From Sordariomycetes sp. S80-01Y (taxonomy: Eukaryota > Ascomycota > Sordariomycetes), in assembly GCA_037042185.1 (NCBI GenBank), contig JAXQJY010000031.1, forward strand, positions 2,046,001 through 2,110,000: a stretch of DNA of 64,000 nt, read 5' to 3'. A program made the translations under genes and the position numbers. Below, one piece after another: positions 21,691 through 33,251 of this stretch (within the stretch, counting starts at the first letter, position 1; each line of letters begins with the position of its first letter). The notes under the pieces are model-generated. The model had not been told where the DNA came from. It did not search any database and worked only from the letters and a program-made list of their open reading frames with translations.

Positions 21691-22547
21691 TTAGCACTTC
21701 GATCTCGACACAATAAGCGCACACCGCGACTGACCCGGCTGTGGTGTTTCTCGCTTCAAGCCCTTCGGTATACCGGTAACTTGTGGCGGGGCGATTCTCG
21801 AGGAGTTGTGCTGGGAATCGCTCCATTCTGACAATCCTGATAAGGGCACAGGCATGCGACTCTTTGATGTCCTCATTGCCGTGTTTTCAGACTCCATCGT
21901 CGCGAGTGCGTCCTGTCGCGTCGATTCGGGTCATGCGTTGAAGAAGCTCGAGCAGGGGCGCGTCGTGGTGTTATTGATCGTTCGGAGTCGTTGTTTGCAA
22001 TAGTCCTAAAGATGATGGAACGCAAAGTTGGTTGAAACCTTCAAGAAGAACCGCAGGTGTTCAATGGATATGGAGACGCCAATGTTTGGCTGAGATCTCG
22101 GCCGTTCCGTGTTGTCGATTCGAGTCCCGCCTTGAATTCCGGAGGAGGAGCTGAGATTGGCCGCTTTGTTGTGTTGTTGACATTTGGCACAGCAACGCCC
22201 CACCTGCACAAGCTTGCACAAGGCCCGTGCTGGACTCTATGCAACTTATGTCAGCACACGTGCTATGTGGGGAAGTTCACATGTCATTTCTCCAACTGCC
22301 ACACTTCAACAACTTGGCCGCAACGTGGTGACGCTGCAACCGTTTTTTAATCAGTGCCGTTGCGCCGTTCAACGTTGAGCTTCGCTGACTCCCGCGACGC
22401 CCGCGACGGCGATATTACATCTCTACCACACCAGCTGCTCTATTACTGGACCCTTCCTTCACACCACAGCGACTCTTCCCTTCGATGTCTCGGTAGCCGC
22501 GGAACAAGAAGCTCTACCACAAACCCATCTCCTACCACGAGGACACC
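21691..22547. other. Divergent promoter region
   Basis: 857 bp between the divergent kinesin and acyltransferase genes. Short open frames only; no gene called. Confidence 0.4.
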
Positions 22548-23569
22548 ATGGAAAAGTTCAGCCAGTATCGCGATAGGGGTACGAGCAGCCAGCGCCCCAA
22601 CACCGAATGAAAATCAGATGCTGACACCACCTAGGCACCGGTATCGCACCCTTCCTCCCCCTCTCGACGCCCCTCACTATCGTCTCAACCTTCACCCACG
22701 CCTTCCTCTTCCTCTTCCGCCTGCCATTCTTCGCTTTCTACCTCACAACCTACCTCCTGTTCTTCCACTGGCTACCCCTGCCGGCCCCCTTTCGGAAGCT
22801 GGCGCTATGGGGCTTGATGGCTATCCCTGGAATATGGTGGGTGGATCTTCAGCTTGATGGCGTGAAGCGAGGAACGTTGGCAGAGCAGCCCAGGGAAAGG
22901 TTCCCCCACGCAGGCAGCGTGATTGCTGCCAACTTTACCAGTCCCATTGATGCGATGTATCTTGCGGCGATCTTTGACCCGGTCTTTACAATCTCATATC
23001 CCGGCACAAGGAGCGTCAAGAAAGTTGGCCTGCTGGGAGCAGTGTGGAACGCTCTGGCGCCGGTGCAGACGGCGCCACCCAAGGGAGCACAGTTGACCAC
23101 CATCAAAAAGATCCTGGAGAGATTCCCAGATCGTGTCATATGTGTCTTCCCGGAGGCAGGCACTACAAACGGCAAGGCTATCCTGCCTTTCAGCCCGTCT
23201 ATCCTGGACACTCCAGCCGATGTGCACATCTTCCCCGTCAGCCTGCGCTACTCATCCTACGATGTCACGACGCCGGTCCCTGGTCAATGGATCAGGTTCA
23301 TGTGGAACCTACTGTCGCGCCCCTGGACATCCATCAGAGTCCGTGTTGCAGAGGGCCAGATGAACACTTCCGCCGCCACGACCAACGGCATTTCGGTGGA
23401 GAGCGAGGGTGAGCTGCGGCGAAGGAATACCGACGGTATGAGCAATGAAGAGCAGAGAGTTGTGGATCGCTTGGGCGAAGCGTTGGCCAGGCTTAGTAGG
23501 GTAAAGCGGGTGGGCTTGACCATGACCGACAAGGCCAAGTTTGTGGACGCGTACAGGAAGCGTGCTTGA
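22548..23569 (+). CDS. Loa1/Vps66-like lysophosphatidate acyltransferase
   Basis: Exons 22548-22578 and 22635-23569 give 321 residues. The start MEKFSQYRDRGTGIAPFLP spans a 56-nt intron. A hydrophobic hairpin follows (AFLFLFRLPFFAFYLTTYLL), then LALWGLMAIPGIWWVDLQ. The PlsC-type core is present: ANFTSPIDAMYLA in the position of the NHxSxxD motif, and VFPEAGTTNGKAIL as the FPEG motif. The His of HX4D is replaced by Phe/Asn context, as I recall for the fungal Loa1/Vps66 group, which makes phosphatidic acid with oleoyl-CoA for lipid droplets. Acts at ER or lipid-droplet membranes. The assignment to that subgroup is by motif memory, moderately sure. Confidence 0.82.
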
Positions 23570-24410
23570 TGATGTGTATGCTCAAGTACAGGTGCTGGTG
23601 CAACGAGGATCACGACTGGGGAGTTTTGCTGGGAATGGAGCTGGAGTTCTGTTGAGCATTGGGGGAGTTAGGTATTCGCTTCTCGAAAAGGGCTGATATT
23701 CCATGTTACGACTTGTTATCTCTTCACGGAGACCAAATAAATGTCGACGCAAACATTTGATCACCATATTTGTGATCGTGTTGATCTTAGTACAGTACTG
23801 CTACTACTACTTACTAGTCCTGCGGGGTTCAATGTTCACACAAATGGTGCGTGCCAAAGCAGTCGTTCCTGACACAGCGGGGATTGTTAAGAGCAAGATG
23901 ACTTGAAGAACAAGGACATAGGTCTGGCTTCAATCTACTGACCTCATCATGTGCACCACTTCCAGCCCATGTTTCTGCTCAGGGGTAAAGGGGCACCTTT
24001 GATGGACTATCGGAAGCCACAAGACCGCCGAAAGCCACAAACCAAGCTGCAGTATTTCTGTCACCCCAGCTTATGCCCGGCGACGGATTGCCGATGGATG
24101 GAGCCCCACAGCAAATGGCCCAATCACAGCGACTCCAATGTCAGTCGCGCTGACAGACTAGCCGCCTTGGGAAAGGTGTCTTAGTCGGTGTGCATCCAAA
24201 CTTTATGTCATCTTTTCTATGCTCCCGAAATCGCTCCCTCGACCGATTTTCCCATCTGCCTTTTCCCTCACGAGTCACGACCTCACCTCGACCCCGCGAC
24301 TCTCTCCACACGGTAGTTCTGGAGACAGAAGCTGAAGAGACGCTTGGAGTTGATTGATCAGATCAATTGACACTTCGCAATCTTCCAGGGTTCCAGTACG
24401 ACTCGTCGAG
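23570..24410. other. Intergenic region, no gene seen
   Basis: 841 bp upstream of the dihydroxy-acid dehydratase gene. No coding region recognised; it likely contains that gene's promoter. Confidence 0.4.
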
Positions 24411-26266
24411 ATGCTGTCCAGAACCGCCCGCCTCGGCGCGGTTGCGAGGGGAGCTCCCCTCTCCATGAGGAGTCAGAGGTAAGCTTTCAGCTCTCCAGGC
24501 CGATGGTTGAAGAGAAGCTCATTTGAAGATTAAGCCGCCTCTTCTCGATAACCGCAGCCCGCAATGCCGACGACAAGCTCAACAAGGTCTCCCAGGCCAT
24601 CACCCAGCCCAAGTCCCAAGGTGCCTCCCAAGCCATGCTCTACGCCACCGGCATGAGCGAAGAAGACATGAACAAGGCTCAAGTCGGTATCTCGTCCGTT
24701 TGGTACGAGGGAAACCCCTGCAACATGCACCTCATGGATCTTTCGAAGCTCGTGGCCGACTCTGTTAAGAAGGCTGGCTTGGTGGGCATGCGCTTCAACA
24801 CCATTGGCGTATCTGATGCTATCTCCATGGGTACGACCGGTATGAGGTATTCGCTTCAGAGCCGTGAGATTATTGCGGATTCGATCGAAACGGTCATGCA
24901 GGGACAATGGTACGACGCCAACATCAGCTTGCCTGGCTGCGACAAGAACATGCCTGGTGTTGCCATCGCCATGGGTCGCGTCAACCGCCCCAGCATCATG
25001 GTCTACGGAGGAACTATCAACCCCGGATGCAGCAAGAGCGGCGAATCCATTGACATCATTTCCGCATTCCAGTCCTACGGCCAGTACATCACCGGCGAGA
25101 TCACCGAGGAGCAGCGCTTCGACATCATCCGCAACGCCTGCCCCGGTGGTGGCGCTTGTGGTGGCATGTACACTGCCAATACCATGGCCACCGCCATCGA
25201 GACTCTCGGTCTGACTCTCCCCGGCAGCTCCAGCAGCCCTGCTGAGAGTCAGCTCAAGAAGAAGGAGTGTGCCGACGTCGGAGAGGCTATCCGTCACATC
25301 CTCAAGGAGGACTTGCGCCCGCGCGAAATGCTCACTCGCCAAGCTTTCGAAGACGCCATGGTTGTCATCACTATCCTCGGCGGCAGCACCAACGCTGTTC
25401 TCCACCTGATCGCCATTGCCCACTCCGTCGGCATCAAGCTCGACATTGAAGACTTCCAGCGCGTCACCGATCGTACGCCGTTCCTCGCTGATTTGAAGCC
25501 CTCTGGAAAGTTCGTCATGGCCGATATGCACAAGATTGGCGGCACACCCGGTCTGCTCAAGTACCTGCTGAAGGAGGGTCTGATCAAGGGTGAGGGTATG
25601 ACCGTCACCGGAAAGACCTTGAAGGAGAACGTCAAGGACGCTATGGATATGCCCACTGACCAGGAGATCCTGCGCCCGCTGAGCAACCCTATCAAGAAGA
25701 CTGGTCACTTGGCTATTCTGCGTGGCTCGCTTGCGCCCGGCGGCGCCGTTGGCAAGATTACCGGAAAGGAGGGTACCCGCTTCGAGGGCAAGGCTCGCGT
25801 CTTTGATGCCGAAGATGACTTCATTTCTGCCCTTGAGCGCGGTGAGATCAAGAAGGGCGAGAAGACTGTCGTCATTATCCGTTACGAAGGACCCAAGGGT
25901 GGACCCGGCATGCCGGAGATGCTGAAGCCCTCATCCGCGATCATGGGTGCTGGTCTTGGCAAGGACGTTGCTCTCCTGACCGATGGCCGTTTCTCAGGTG
26001 GCTCTCACGGTTTCTTGATCGGCCACATCGTGCCCGAGGCTATCGAGGGTGGTCCCATTGGTCTTGCTAAGGACGGTGACCACATTGTCATCGACGCCGA
26101 GCAGCGCATTGTTGACCTTGAGGTGCCGGAGAAGGAGATGGAGGCTAGGCGGAAGGCCTGGGTTCAACCGCCGCTCAAGTACAACAGGGGTACGTTGAAA
26201 AAGTATGCGAGCCTGGTCAGCGACGCCAGCTCGGGCTGTGTCACAGATGGAAAATTGGATGAGTAG
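24411..26266 (+). CDS. ILV3: Dihydroxy-acid dehydratase, mitochondrial
   Basis: Exons 24411-24478 and 24529-26266 give 601 residues. The N-terminus ([20 protein letters not shown], then [10 protein letters not shown]) is a mitochondrial presequence. The enzyme removes water from 2,3-dihydroxy-isovalerate and -methylvalerate in valine and isoleucine synthesis, using an Fe-S cluster and Mg2+. Cluster cysteines sit in [10 protein letters not shown] and [14 protein letters not shown]; IlvD motifs [28 protein letters not shown] and [12 protein letters not shown] are all intact. Length fits fungal Ilv3. The intron is 50 nt. A 392-codon antisense frame across this gene is a codon-bias shadow. The gene is convergent with the hydrolase at 26433-27258. 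Confidence 0.97.
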
Positions 26267-26432
26267 ATTGCTTGGAGCTGGATAGTTGTACGATGAGCAC
26301 ATTCACATGTTTATATGATGCAAAACTGCAATTTAACAGGCCTTGAAGCTTCCCGAGAATACTCGAACCGTGACTTGTTGAGTTGGGAGGCAAGTAGTCT
26401 TACATGCGTTTCGTGTCACGCACACCACGACA

Positions 26433-27258
26433 CTATTCGTGTCCCCCCTCGACCAAGCGCACGAGCGTCTCCGCCGTCTCCTCCGTCTTACCAACAAACG
26501 GACTGTGTCCCGCTGACATTCTCACTTCCCTGATCCCCGGCGTCGACTGGACCAACGTCTCCTGCAAAGCCAGCGGGAAAACCAGGTCCGTCTCGCAGAT
26601 TACGAAAGCCTTAGGGATGGTAATGTCCGAAGCGATGAAGTTGCACCCCGTCTCGAAAGCATCCTGCGAGTGCGGTAGCAGCATGTCGTAGATCCGCTGC
26701 GCTTCTTCGGCGGAGCAGTCGTTGTACAGAAGCTCTTTAGCCTGCTCGCCGAGAGTAGAAAGGTGATTCTGGCAGTCATGTTAGCACCGCTGCTTGCGTG
26801 CAACCCGGAGGGAGGGAGGGAGGAGGTACGCCGGTGTATATCTCGCCAGTGTTCTGCCATTCAGGCCACTTCCCACCAAAGGTCGTTAGAAGATCCCACC
26901 CTTTCACCGGAATGGCGAAGGAGACGATGAAGATGATCTCTCTGAAGCCGCCTTTTTCTCCCCTCTCTGCTCGTTCTTTGACGCCCTGGCCCTCAGTCGC
27001 CGCCCCGCCCGGTACTCCCCCGTAGGAGTGTGTAACCATAACAACTTCTCTCCCATCATCAAAGTCCGGTGTTGCTGCCCTTACAAGATTTTCCTTGTCC
27101 GCAACCCATGTCACGCCGTGGGTTCCCTCGCCCATGGACGGATGCCGCGGGATTTTGACGTGATAACCACGCGTTTCGAGACTTGTTTTGAGCGCATGGT
27201 AGCACTCGGGCGGGTGCCAAGCACCCGTTGAGATGAGAATGACCGGCTTGTCTGACAT
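26433..27258 (-). CDS. Small alpha/beta hydrolase
   Basis: Exons 27258-26830 and 26768-26433 give 254 residues. An ATG farther up (27402) would add 48 residues lacking conservation; ATG 27258, with an AAA-ATG context and a TATATA box about 50 bp before it, is chosen. The protein starts directly with a beta strand (KPVILISTGAWHPPECY). The nucleophile elbow is THSYGG, the acid Asp is in ICETDLVFP, and the His in SAGHSPFVGK. This resembles the fungal AB_hydrolase_6 group related to plant methyl-esterases; the substrate is unknown. The 61-nt intron begins in a GGA-repeat stretch. No signal peptide, so cytosolic. Confidence 0.82.
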
Positions 27259-28990
27259 TTTAATGTTGAGAAGTATGATTCGAGTGGATGTTGACGCGGA
27301 TGACAAGTATATAAGGGTCAGAGATGTTACTCGCGTCTCAAATTCCGTCCCTATGTGTTGTGAGGAAAAAGGGACCGAATGTAATCCTATAAACCCGCTC
27401 ATCGTTCATTTGCGTGGAAGCGGGTAAGGTGTTGGCACGACCAACTGCAGCGACATGCAGTAGTCAGCCATACGCCGTCAGCTCACACGCCCATCAGCCT
27501 GAGCTGAGACAATATACGTCGACTTGTAATGAGGCTACTGCTATTGTCAGATTGTTATTCGTGGGTATTGAAACTTGACGCTAGGAGTGGTCTCAATCTC
27601 GCAAAGCAACGTCGGAAGACATATGACAGTCGAGTCGACCTAGCCATAGAAATAGCTAAGCAAGTAGTCAGACTAGACCCCCTGTTTTCACTCTTTACTA
27701 TATGTTTTGTGTTTATCTAGTCTCTCGTATCGGTGAGCTCACTTATGTGACTTGGAGTGGAATCAATGTGGCTCTCAATAACGTCCATTTGTGGTACCAT
27801 GTTGCCAATACGACCCGTAAAAGTTAGCACTACCTTTTTGGCGGCTCTTAAGGTCATATTATGGGTTTAAGATTATTTCTCAACTATTTGCAGAATACAA
27901 GAACAGGTGGGATGCGGCACCCCTTCCTGTCTGAGGGCCACTGCTCGAAGAAAGCTGACGAGTACTAAGATGCGAACCAAGCCATTGTGCGGAAAGATGT
28001 AATTGGAACAGAGGCGAGGCGAGAGGAATGGCACGGACCTTGATGAAGACATTGATTGTTTCAGCCTCGGCGGCGTCCACGTGTGAAAAGGATTCTGTGA
28101 TACTTTTGTAGCATGAAATCCATGAGTAGGGAATACGTGACAGGTACAAAAAAAAAGTCCTAGCCTACTAAGTCAGTCGACTAGCAATGACGCGGTACGG
28201 AGCTGCAGGCGACAGTGATGGCCACTCGTCAGAAGCGCAAGGCTTTACGACCGTCACTCATGCCGAATCCTCCGTATACACTCTCTGTTTCTAATCTGAG
28301 CCTTCAGACCTGTCATTAGATGATCCAAGACAAAACGTGACGACGTGGCTGCTCCTGAACGCCCAGGCTCCGTACCCGGAACGGTCAGGCAAACGCGGCA
28401 AGACGGCACCAACGATCCTGCAATGACAGGCACCGCAGAAATAGAGCTGGGGCGTCACAAATAAATTCTAACGTTATTCACGTTGGGAATTATGACGGTG
28501 GCTGACAGACAGGGCTGAGGCTGATCGCTCCGTCTGCATACGGAACGAGCGTGGCGAAGAGCAAACCGCCACCACGGTGTAAATTGCTGAGCTGACATGT
28601 TCACGAGAGTATTCACAATTAATTTGAGTGAAGGAGAGTGATATTTTGACAGATGTTTTGTATTGTCATTGATCGTGTAGATTATCTACATATAATAGAG
28701 AAGAAAACGCCATGGTGCCCAGCCCAATGCTATGCCAACTCCCAGTGCTGTTTGTTCCAAAATCTCAGACTCTTCGTCAACTCATTGTGTCGTGTCATGA
28801 GAATCGGATGGAGGTCGTGAGCTATGTCGTAGAAGAAATGATGTCGGTGTAAGAAGGATGATGGAAGAACAGGTCGTCCCAAAGTCTAGCAGTTTCTGTT
28901 ACGAGCTGCATGTCCTCCGGTCTAAGAACAAAAGAGAGGTGTTCCGTTTTTTAACATCGCGGTGATGTCCTGTTGTTTCCCAAACCTGGC
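27259..28990. other. Long intergenic region, no gene seen
   Basis: About 1.7 kb without recognisable coding sequence. AT-rich tracts near 27700-27880 and 28440-28700 and only short, featureless open frames. Confidence 0.4.
27308..27313 (-). promoter_or_regulatory. TATA box of small hydrolase gene
   Basis: TATATA sits about 50 bp upstream of ATG 27258, inside the longer open frame that starts at 27402. This supports the shorter start. Confidence 0.45.
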
Positions 28991-29836
28991 TTACATGCAC
29001 TGGAGTTCGGCGAGCATGCGCTGACGGGCCGAAGGCTGCGTCAACTTGTCAAAGGCATTCTGCAGGGCGCGCGTTGTCGAGTCGACCCTGTTCATGTCGA
29101 AAATGTTGAAGTGGTGGCCGGGGATCTCAAGCACCTTGGTGAACATCTTGGGGTCGTACGCGGACCAGCCGAGCGTGTCATCGTCCCGGAAGACGTCAAT
29201 GGTGCTGAGCTCACCGTCGTCGGTGGGGAAGTAGTCGCGGGCGCGGATGAGGACGGCCTTGGGCTTCTTGCCGGCGAGGGCACCCTCCCACTTCGGGGGT
29301 TCCCAGTCCTCGATCATGCGGACGGCCTCGGACATGGCGCGCAGGGAGAGGATCTCGTTGCGCGACTTGCCCTCCTCGGTGAAGTCCATGGGCTTGGCCT
29401 TGATTTCGAGGTCCGAGTGGCCGGTGTAGACGGAATCGACCATGACCATGCCGACGATGTTGATCTTCTTGTCGGTAGCGAGCTCCTTGGCGACCTCGAG
29501 GGCGAGGAGACCACCCAGCGACCATCCGCCGATGAGGAGGTCAACTGAGCCGTCGAGCTTGCGACGGCAGCGGAAGTCCTTGCGCTTGACAGCCTCGCGG
29601 ATGTAGTCGGCGTAAACCTTGCCCATCTGAGGGAGGCCACCGGGGAAGATATCGCCAGAGAAGAAGTAGGGGTTGCGGATACCGTACACATTGCGGTAGA
29701 GGGAGCCGAGGCAGTGGTAGGGGTAGGTTGTGCCACCACCATCGTGGATCATGACAACTGTGGTAGAGCTGCACGAAGGAGAGTTGGGGAAGCTCCAGTC
29801 CTCAGGCTGGATGCGCTCGGGGTTCAAGTCGTCCAT
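28991..29836 (-). CDS. Stand-alone thioesterase (alpha/beta fold)
   Basis: Single exon, 281 residues from ATG 29836; the longer frame begins with TTG. Motifs follow the thioesterase domain of PKS/NRPS enzymes: VVMIHDGGGTTYPYHCL, the nucleophile elbow IGGWSLGGLLALEVA, the acid in MVMVDSVYTGHSD and the His in IPGHHFNIFD. Such free enzymes release or edit acyl groups on carrier proteins, or act as esterases in secondary metabolism. No PKS, NRPS or carrier gene lies in this window, so no pathway is claimed. Strongly GC-biased third positions produce long shadow frames on both strands. Confidence 0.85.
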   Translation of the reverse strand: MDDLNPERIQPEDWSFPNSPSCSSTTVVMIHDGGGTTYPYHCLGSLYRNVYGIRNPYFFSGDIFPGGLPQMGKVYADYIREAVKRKDFRCRRKLDGSVDLLIGGWSLGGLLALEVAKELATDKKINIVGMVMVDSVYTGHSDLEIKAKPMDFTEEGKSRNEILSLRAMSEAVRMIEDWEPPKWEGALAGKKPKAVLIRARDYFPTDDGELSTIDVFRDDDTLGWSAYDPKMFTKVLEIPGHHFNIFDMNRVDSTTRALQNAFDKLTQPSARQRMLAELQCM

Positions 29837-31787
29837 TGTGTGAAAGATGACTGTTGCGTATGGTTTTTGTCGTGAAAGTGTCGTATAGACAAGGTCGGAT
29901 ACACCCAAACCAAGATGTTACACCTGAGTGTCCGACGAGTTGATGCTTAACCCAAGATTAGGTAATGAGAGTAATGACGAGTTCTTTACGCAGTAAAGAT
30001 TCAATCGTCAAGAAACAAAGAGAAGGGTCTGTCGAGTCTAACCAGAGCGTTCGACAGGGAAATGCAAGAGAAATGATGATGAAAGTGATGTTCTGAAGAT
30101 CCAAGACACTCAGGTAGATGTCGGGGACAGCCAAGGTTAATAAAGTATTCCAGCCTTGAGCCTCCGAAGGCGAACTCTCGCCAGAGCAGGTCTGACGATC
30201 GTCAGAGCAGCACCGAAAAGGAAGCCCGTCAGTGATCCGCGATACGGAGGACAGCCCTGGACAGCCTAGTCACGCTACGTACTGTACCCGAATACTTGTG
30301 ACGAGGTATCCCAAGTACCACAGAGGCGATGTACGAGTGCCGATCCGCGTTACTGACCGTCAAGCGCTCCATCCAATCAAGGAGAGTCGCCAGCCGCATC
30401 CCACAGCGTCATTGGAGGCGCTGGAGGATTCAGGGTCTAATTGACAGGGGTCCAAAAGCAGCCGCAGGGAAGGCGCATAGAAATCGAGTCGAACGTTTCG
30501 CTTCCGGTAATCATTTGCCTCTGTCATCAACCACGTCTCTTCCCCAGAGGTGGCTCCGTGTGGAAGCGGTGCCAGCTCCACAGAAGCTCCCACCGGCTCA
30601 CGGGCCTCGAAATGGCTTTCTGCACTCAGCCTTACGTTTAATCCCCGAATCTGAACAAAAATGAAGTCAATTGATATTGTTGTCATTGCGTGATGTTCTG
30701 GCTGTGGGACTCTGGTGCCGCGTCAACATCCAGCCCTCATGCAGCGGCATATCCGGGAGGGTGTGAAGTAGCTCCAGAAGCAGAAGCAGAGCTTGCGCGG
30801 GTGATGCGGTCCAAGACGGGAAAGGAAGCGCTGCAACCCTTGCAGGATATCAGGGTCCAGCTTCGTCGTCTGACATAAGTCCGGAATCATCATCAGCCTC
30901 AACTGCCATCTGGGGCGACGAGGACCCATATTTCCCGTGCTGCAGGCGGCAGGCTTGAGGCAGATCTTGAGAATCTCTTGGAGGCATCATAACGGGCTTG
31001 GCTATGTATCATGGTCACGTCAGAAGGCTGTCCGTGGTACCTCAGCCCAGCCTCGCCCCCCGGTTCGCCGCTCAGATCAGACAAGGCTTTGAGCGCACGG
31101 AGCGGCTGCCGAGGACCCTCATGCTGACTGTCCAGGAGTCCTGGCTCACACGGAGCATGAGCCTCATATTCCTCCGGTTTGCCCCTCGGCATGGCATTGT
31201 GTCGTGTTGGCTTTGCAACCTCAAATTTCCGTGGACCCTGAATCCGACAGGCTCCCTGTTTGTCAGGTCAGACTGTGACGCTGCGAGATGAGATCGGTGC
31301 CTGGTGTCACCAGGTGACGCCGCCTGGGTTGTCTTACAACTGCATTAGCTATTGCTTGCGTAAAATCCTCGCGAATCTAAGCAAGGCAGCAGAATTTGCT
31401 GCGGTCCAAGCTCCATGAGGTCAACCACTTTTACCCAGGATAGCAAAGCTTTCTCCAATTTTCTAATGCATCTCATGCAGTTCTTCGGAGCAGATGAATC
31501 ACGACGCGTCCTCTTAGTGGCACGAGCGGCCTCGTGTCGAGTTGGAGAGGGAGAGTAAGCCACCTGCCCATTGTGGAAACCCGCTGTAAGAAGATATCAA
31601 GAGCAGTACTCTCAACGTTCATCAAACGAAGCGTTCGCCACCTCACCACGTGCTGTGCCCGCTCGTACGAACTGAACTTGGACTGAACATGGGCACTGGC
31701 TTCGAACAGTCCGAAGTCAGTGCTCTTCTCAGGTCTGATCTTCCGCTGTCTGGGGATAGTCTCATCCATCTCTGCGCGCGCTGACGA
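29837..31787. other. Long intergenic region, no gene seen
   Basis: About 1.95 kb. Several frames of 60-110 codons occur on both strands but none shows a domain, good start or conserved splice pattern. Confidence 0.4.
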
Positions 31788-33140
31788 TCAGCGAGCTGGG
31801 CCTGTTTCCAGCTTTCCAGGCGTTTCTCGCAAGTAACCCTGCAGTCGCCACAGAAGCTGATGCAGTTTGATCATGCTATGGCTACCAAACCTCTTGAGCA
31901 CAACCAACTCATGTTGACCAAAGATCTTCGGCGCACCGCTCTTGAGCCTTGCCACCTCCGCGGCACCAAGCAGCTGATGCAGGTTGTAGACAGGAACTTT
32001 CTTGTAATAATTTGCTCCGTCGATGTCGTATGTCGTGTACTCCGGACCAGACGACGTGCTTGCGGGATCGTCACTCGTAGGAGCCACTTCCGGTAACCAC
32101 AAGATGCTCTCTCGGCTCCCTTCCTTTGCGACATCCTCGAATCTGGCGATCGGTGCCATGAAGCGCGAGCACTGATTTTTGGTGTTTCGTTTAGCACGAG
32201 TGATGAGCGTTTCGCAAACAGTGCGGCGCATAACATCCAGCCAGAGAGCGCCGGTATCTTTCTTCCACTCAGCACGCCGCATATTGGCATCATACGCAGT
32301 GCCCGACCTGGCGCCTAACATGACGGCCCTGCGAGACGGTTGTTCATCGATCGGGTCTAGAATTTCCTTTCGGCCGAGTACGTAGAAGCGAACTGGTGCT
32401 GGCCCTCGTCCTGACCTTGTTGCTGCGTCGTCTGCTTCCACAGTTCCTGATGCCTCGTCCTCTGCTTCAACCTGCCCCCCTTTATAGGTCGGTTGCACTT
32501 TATCGATCGCCTCAGCTCCGGGAGCCATCCAAAGCTCGTCTTTCTCAGGATGATTGACGATTTCGAAGTCTTGTAGAAAGAAGCGTGGAAGATAGGTCTT
32601 GGTGATGCCACACATGCGTATTGGCGATGCAAGAGCGCGTGCTATCTTCAATCAGCGAACACATTCACAAAACAAGAGCATGAATATGGCCCTACCATAT
32701 GGATTCATGCGCATCTTCTTGGCCATCCTCCCCTCGGGTTTCCCAGGCTTCTCTTTACGTGTTCGCCTCCGGGCCCTAATCCACGCTGGGTCCAGCAGAG
32801 GGGACATTGGTAGATCTCCCGAAGCTGTAGATACGGTTTTCGATTCGAGGTCGACGTGTGCGGCAGAGCCGAGGCGGTTCTGTATTTGCTCGAGGAGTTT
32901 CTCGTCCGTCAGGTCGGCCTTGGTCGAAGCCCATCGTCGCGTCACGAGAGATACTCGCGGCGCCGTTGCAAAGCACCTCATTAGCGGTGTTAACTGTGCG
33001 GTCGCCGAGGGGGAAGAAATTCGAGACACCAGAGCAAAGCTCTTGATCTGTGCGTCGCGTGAAGTCGAATTTGCCTCAAGATGCACAAGAATTGGAGGTC
33101 TCTCCAAAATCCGGGGTCTGAGCGCGTGTCGGGAATGCAT
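31788..33140 (-). CDS. Mitochondrial protein of unknown function
   Basis: Exons 33140-32696 and 32641-31788 give 432 residues; an internal Met at 32981 (MRCFATAPRVSLVTRRWAST) starts a very typical mitochondrial presequence and could be the true start (379 residues). The 54-nt intron ends at a TAG that serves as acceptor, restoring MNPYARALASPIRMC. Conserved-looking blocks are TKTYLPRFFLQDFEIV, RFYVLGRKEILD and VVLKRFGSHSMIKLHQLLWR. The charge pattern (very basic middle, RRRTRKEKPGKPEGR) would suit a mitochondrial ribosomal or RNA-associated protein, but that is inference; I cannot name the family. It is divergent from the mitochondrial ClpP gene, 111 bp between starts. Confidence 0.75.
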
Positions 33141-33251
33141 GCGCTAACAATTTTACGGCACAGCTCCGGCCGACGTCACGTCACATCACGTCCCAGACAC
33201 GCCCAAGAGATCTCTCTTGCAGCTCCCACTCACGACACATTCAGCTTCGCC

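Noticed and set aside
24530-25708. 392-codon frame on the minus strand
   Set aside because: Lies wholly antisense to the well-supported dihydroxy-acid dehydratase and follows its codon bias; low-complexity product (Val/Asp/Gly-rich).
26803-26828. GGGA/GGA simple repeat
   Set aside because: Short purine run inside an intron of the small hydrolase gene; ordinary low-complexity DNA.
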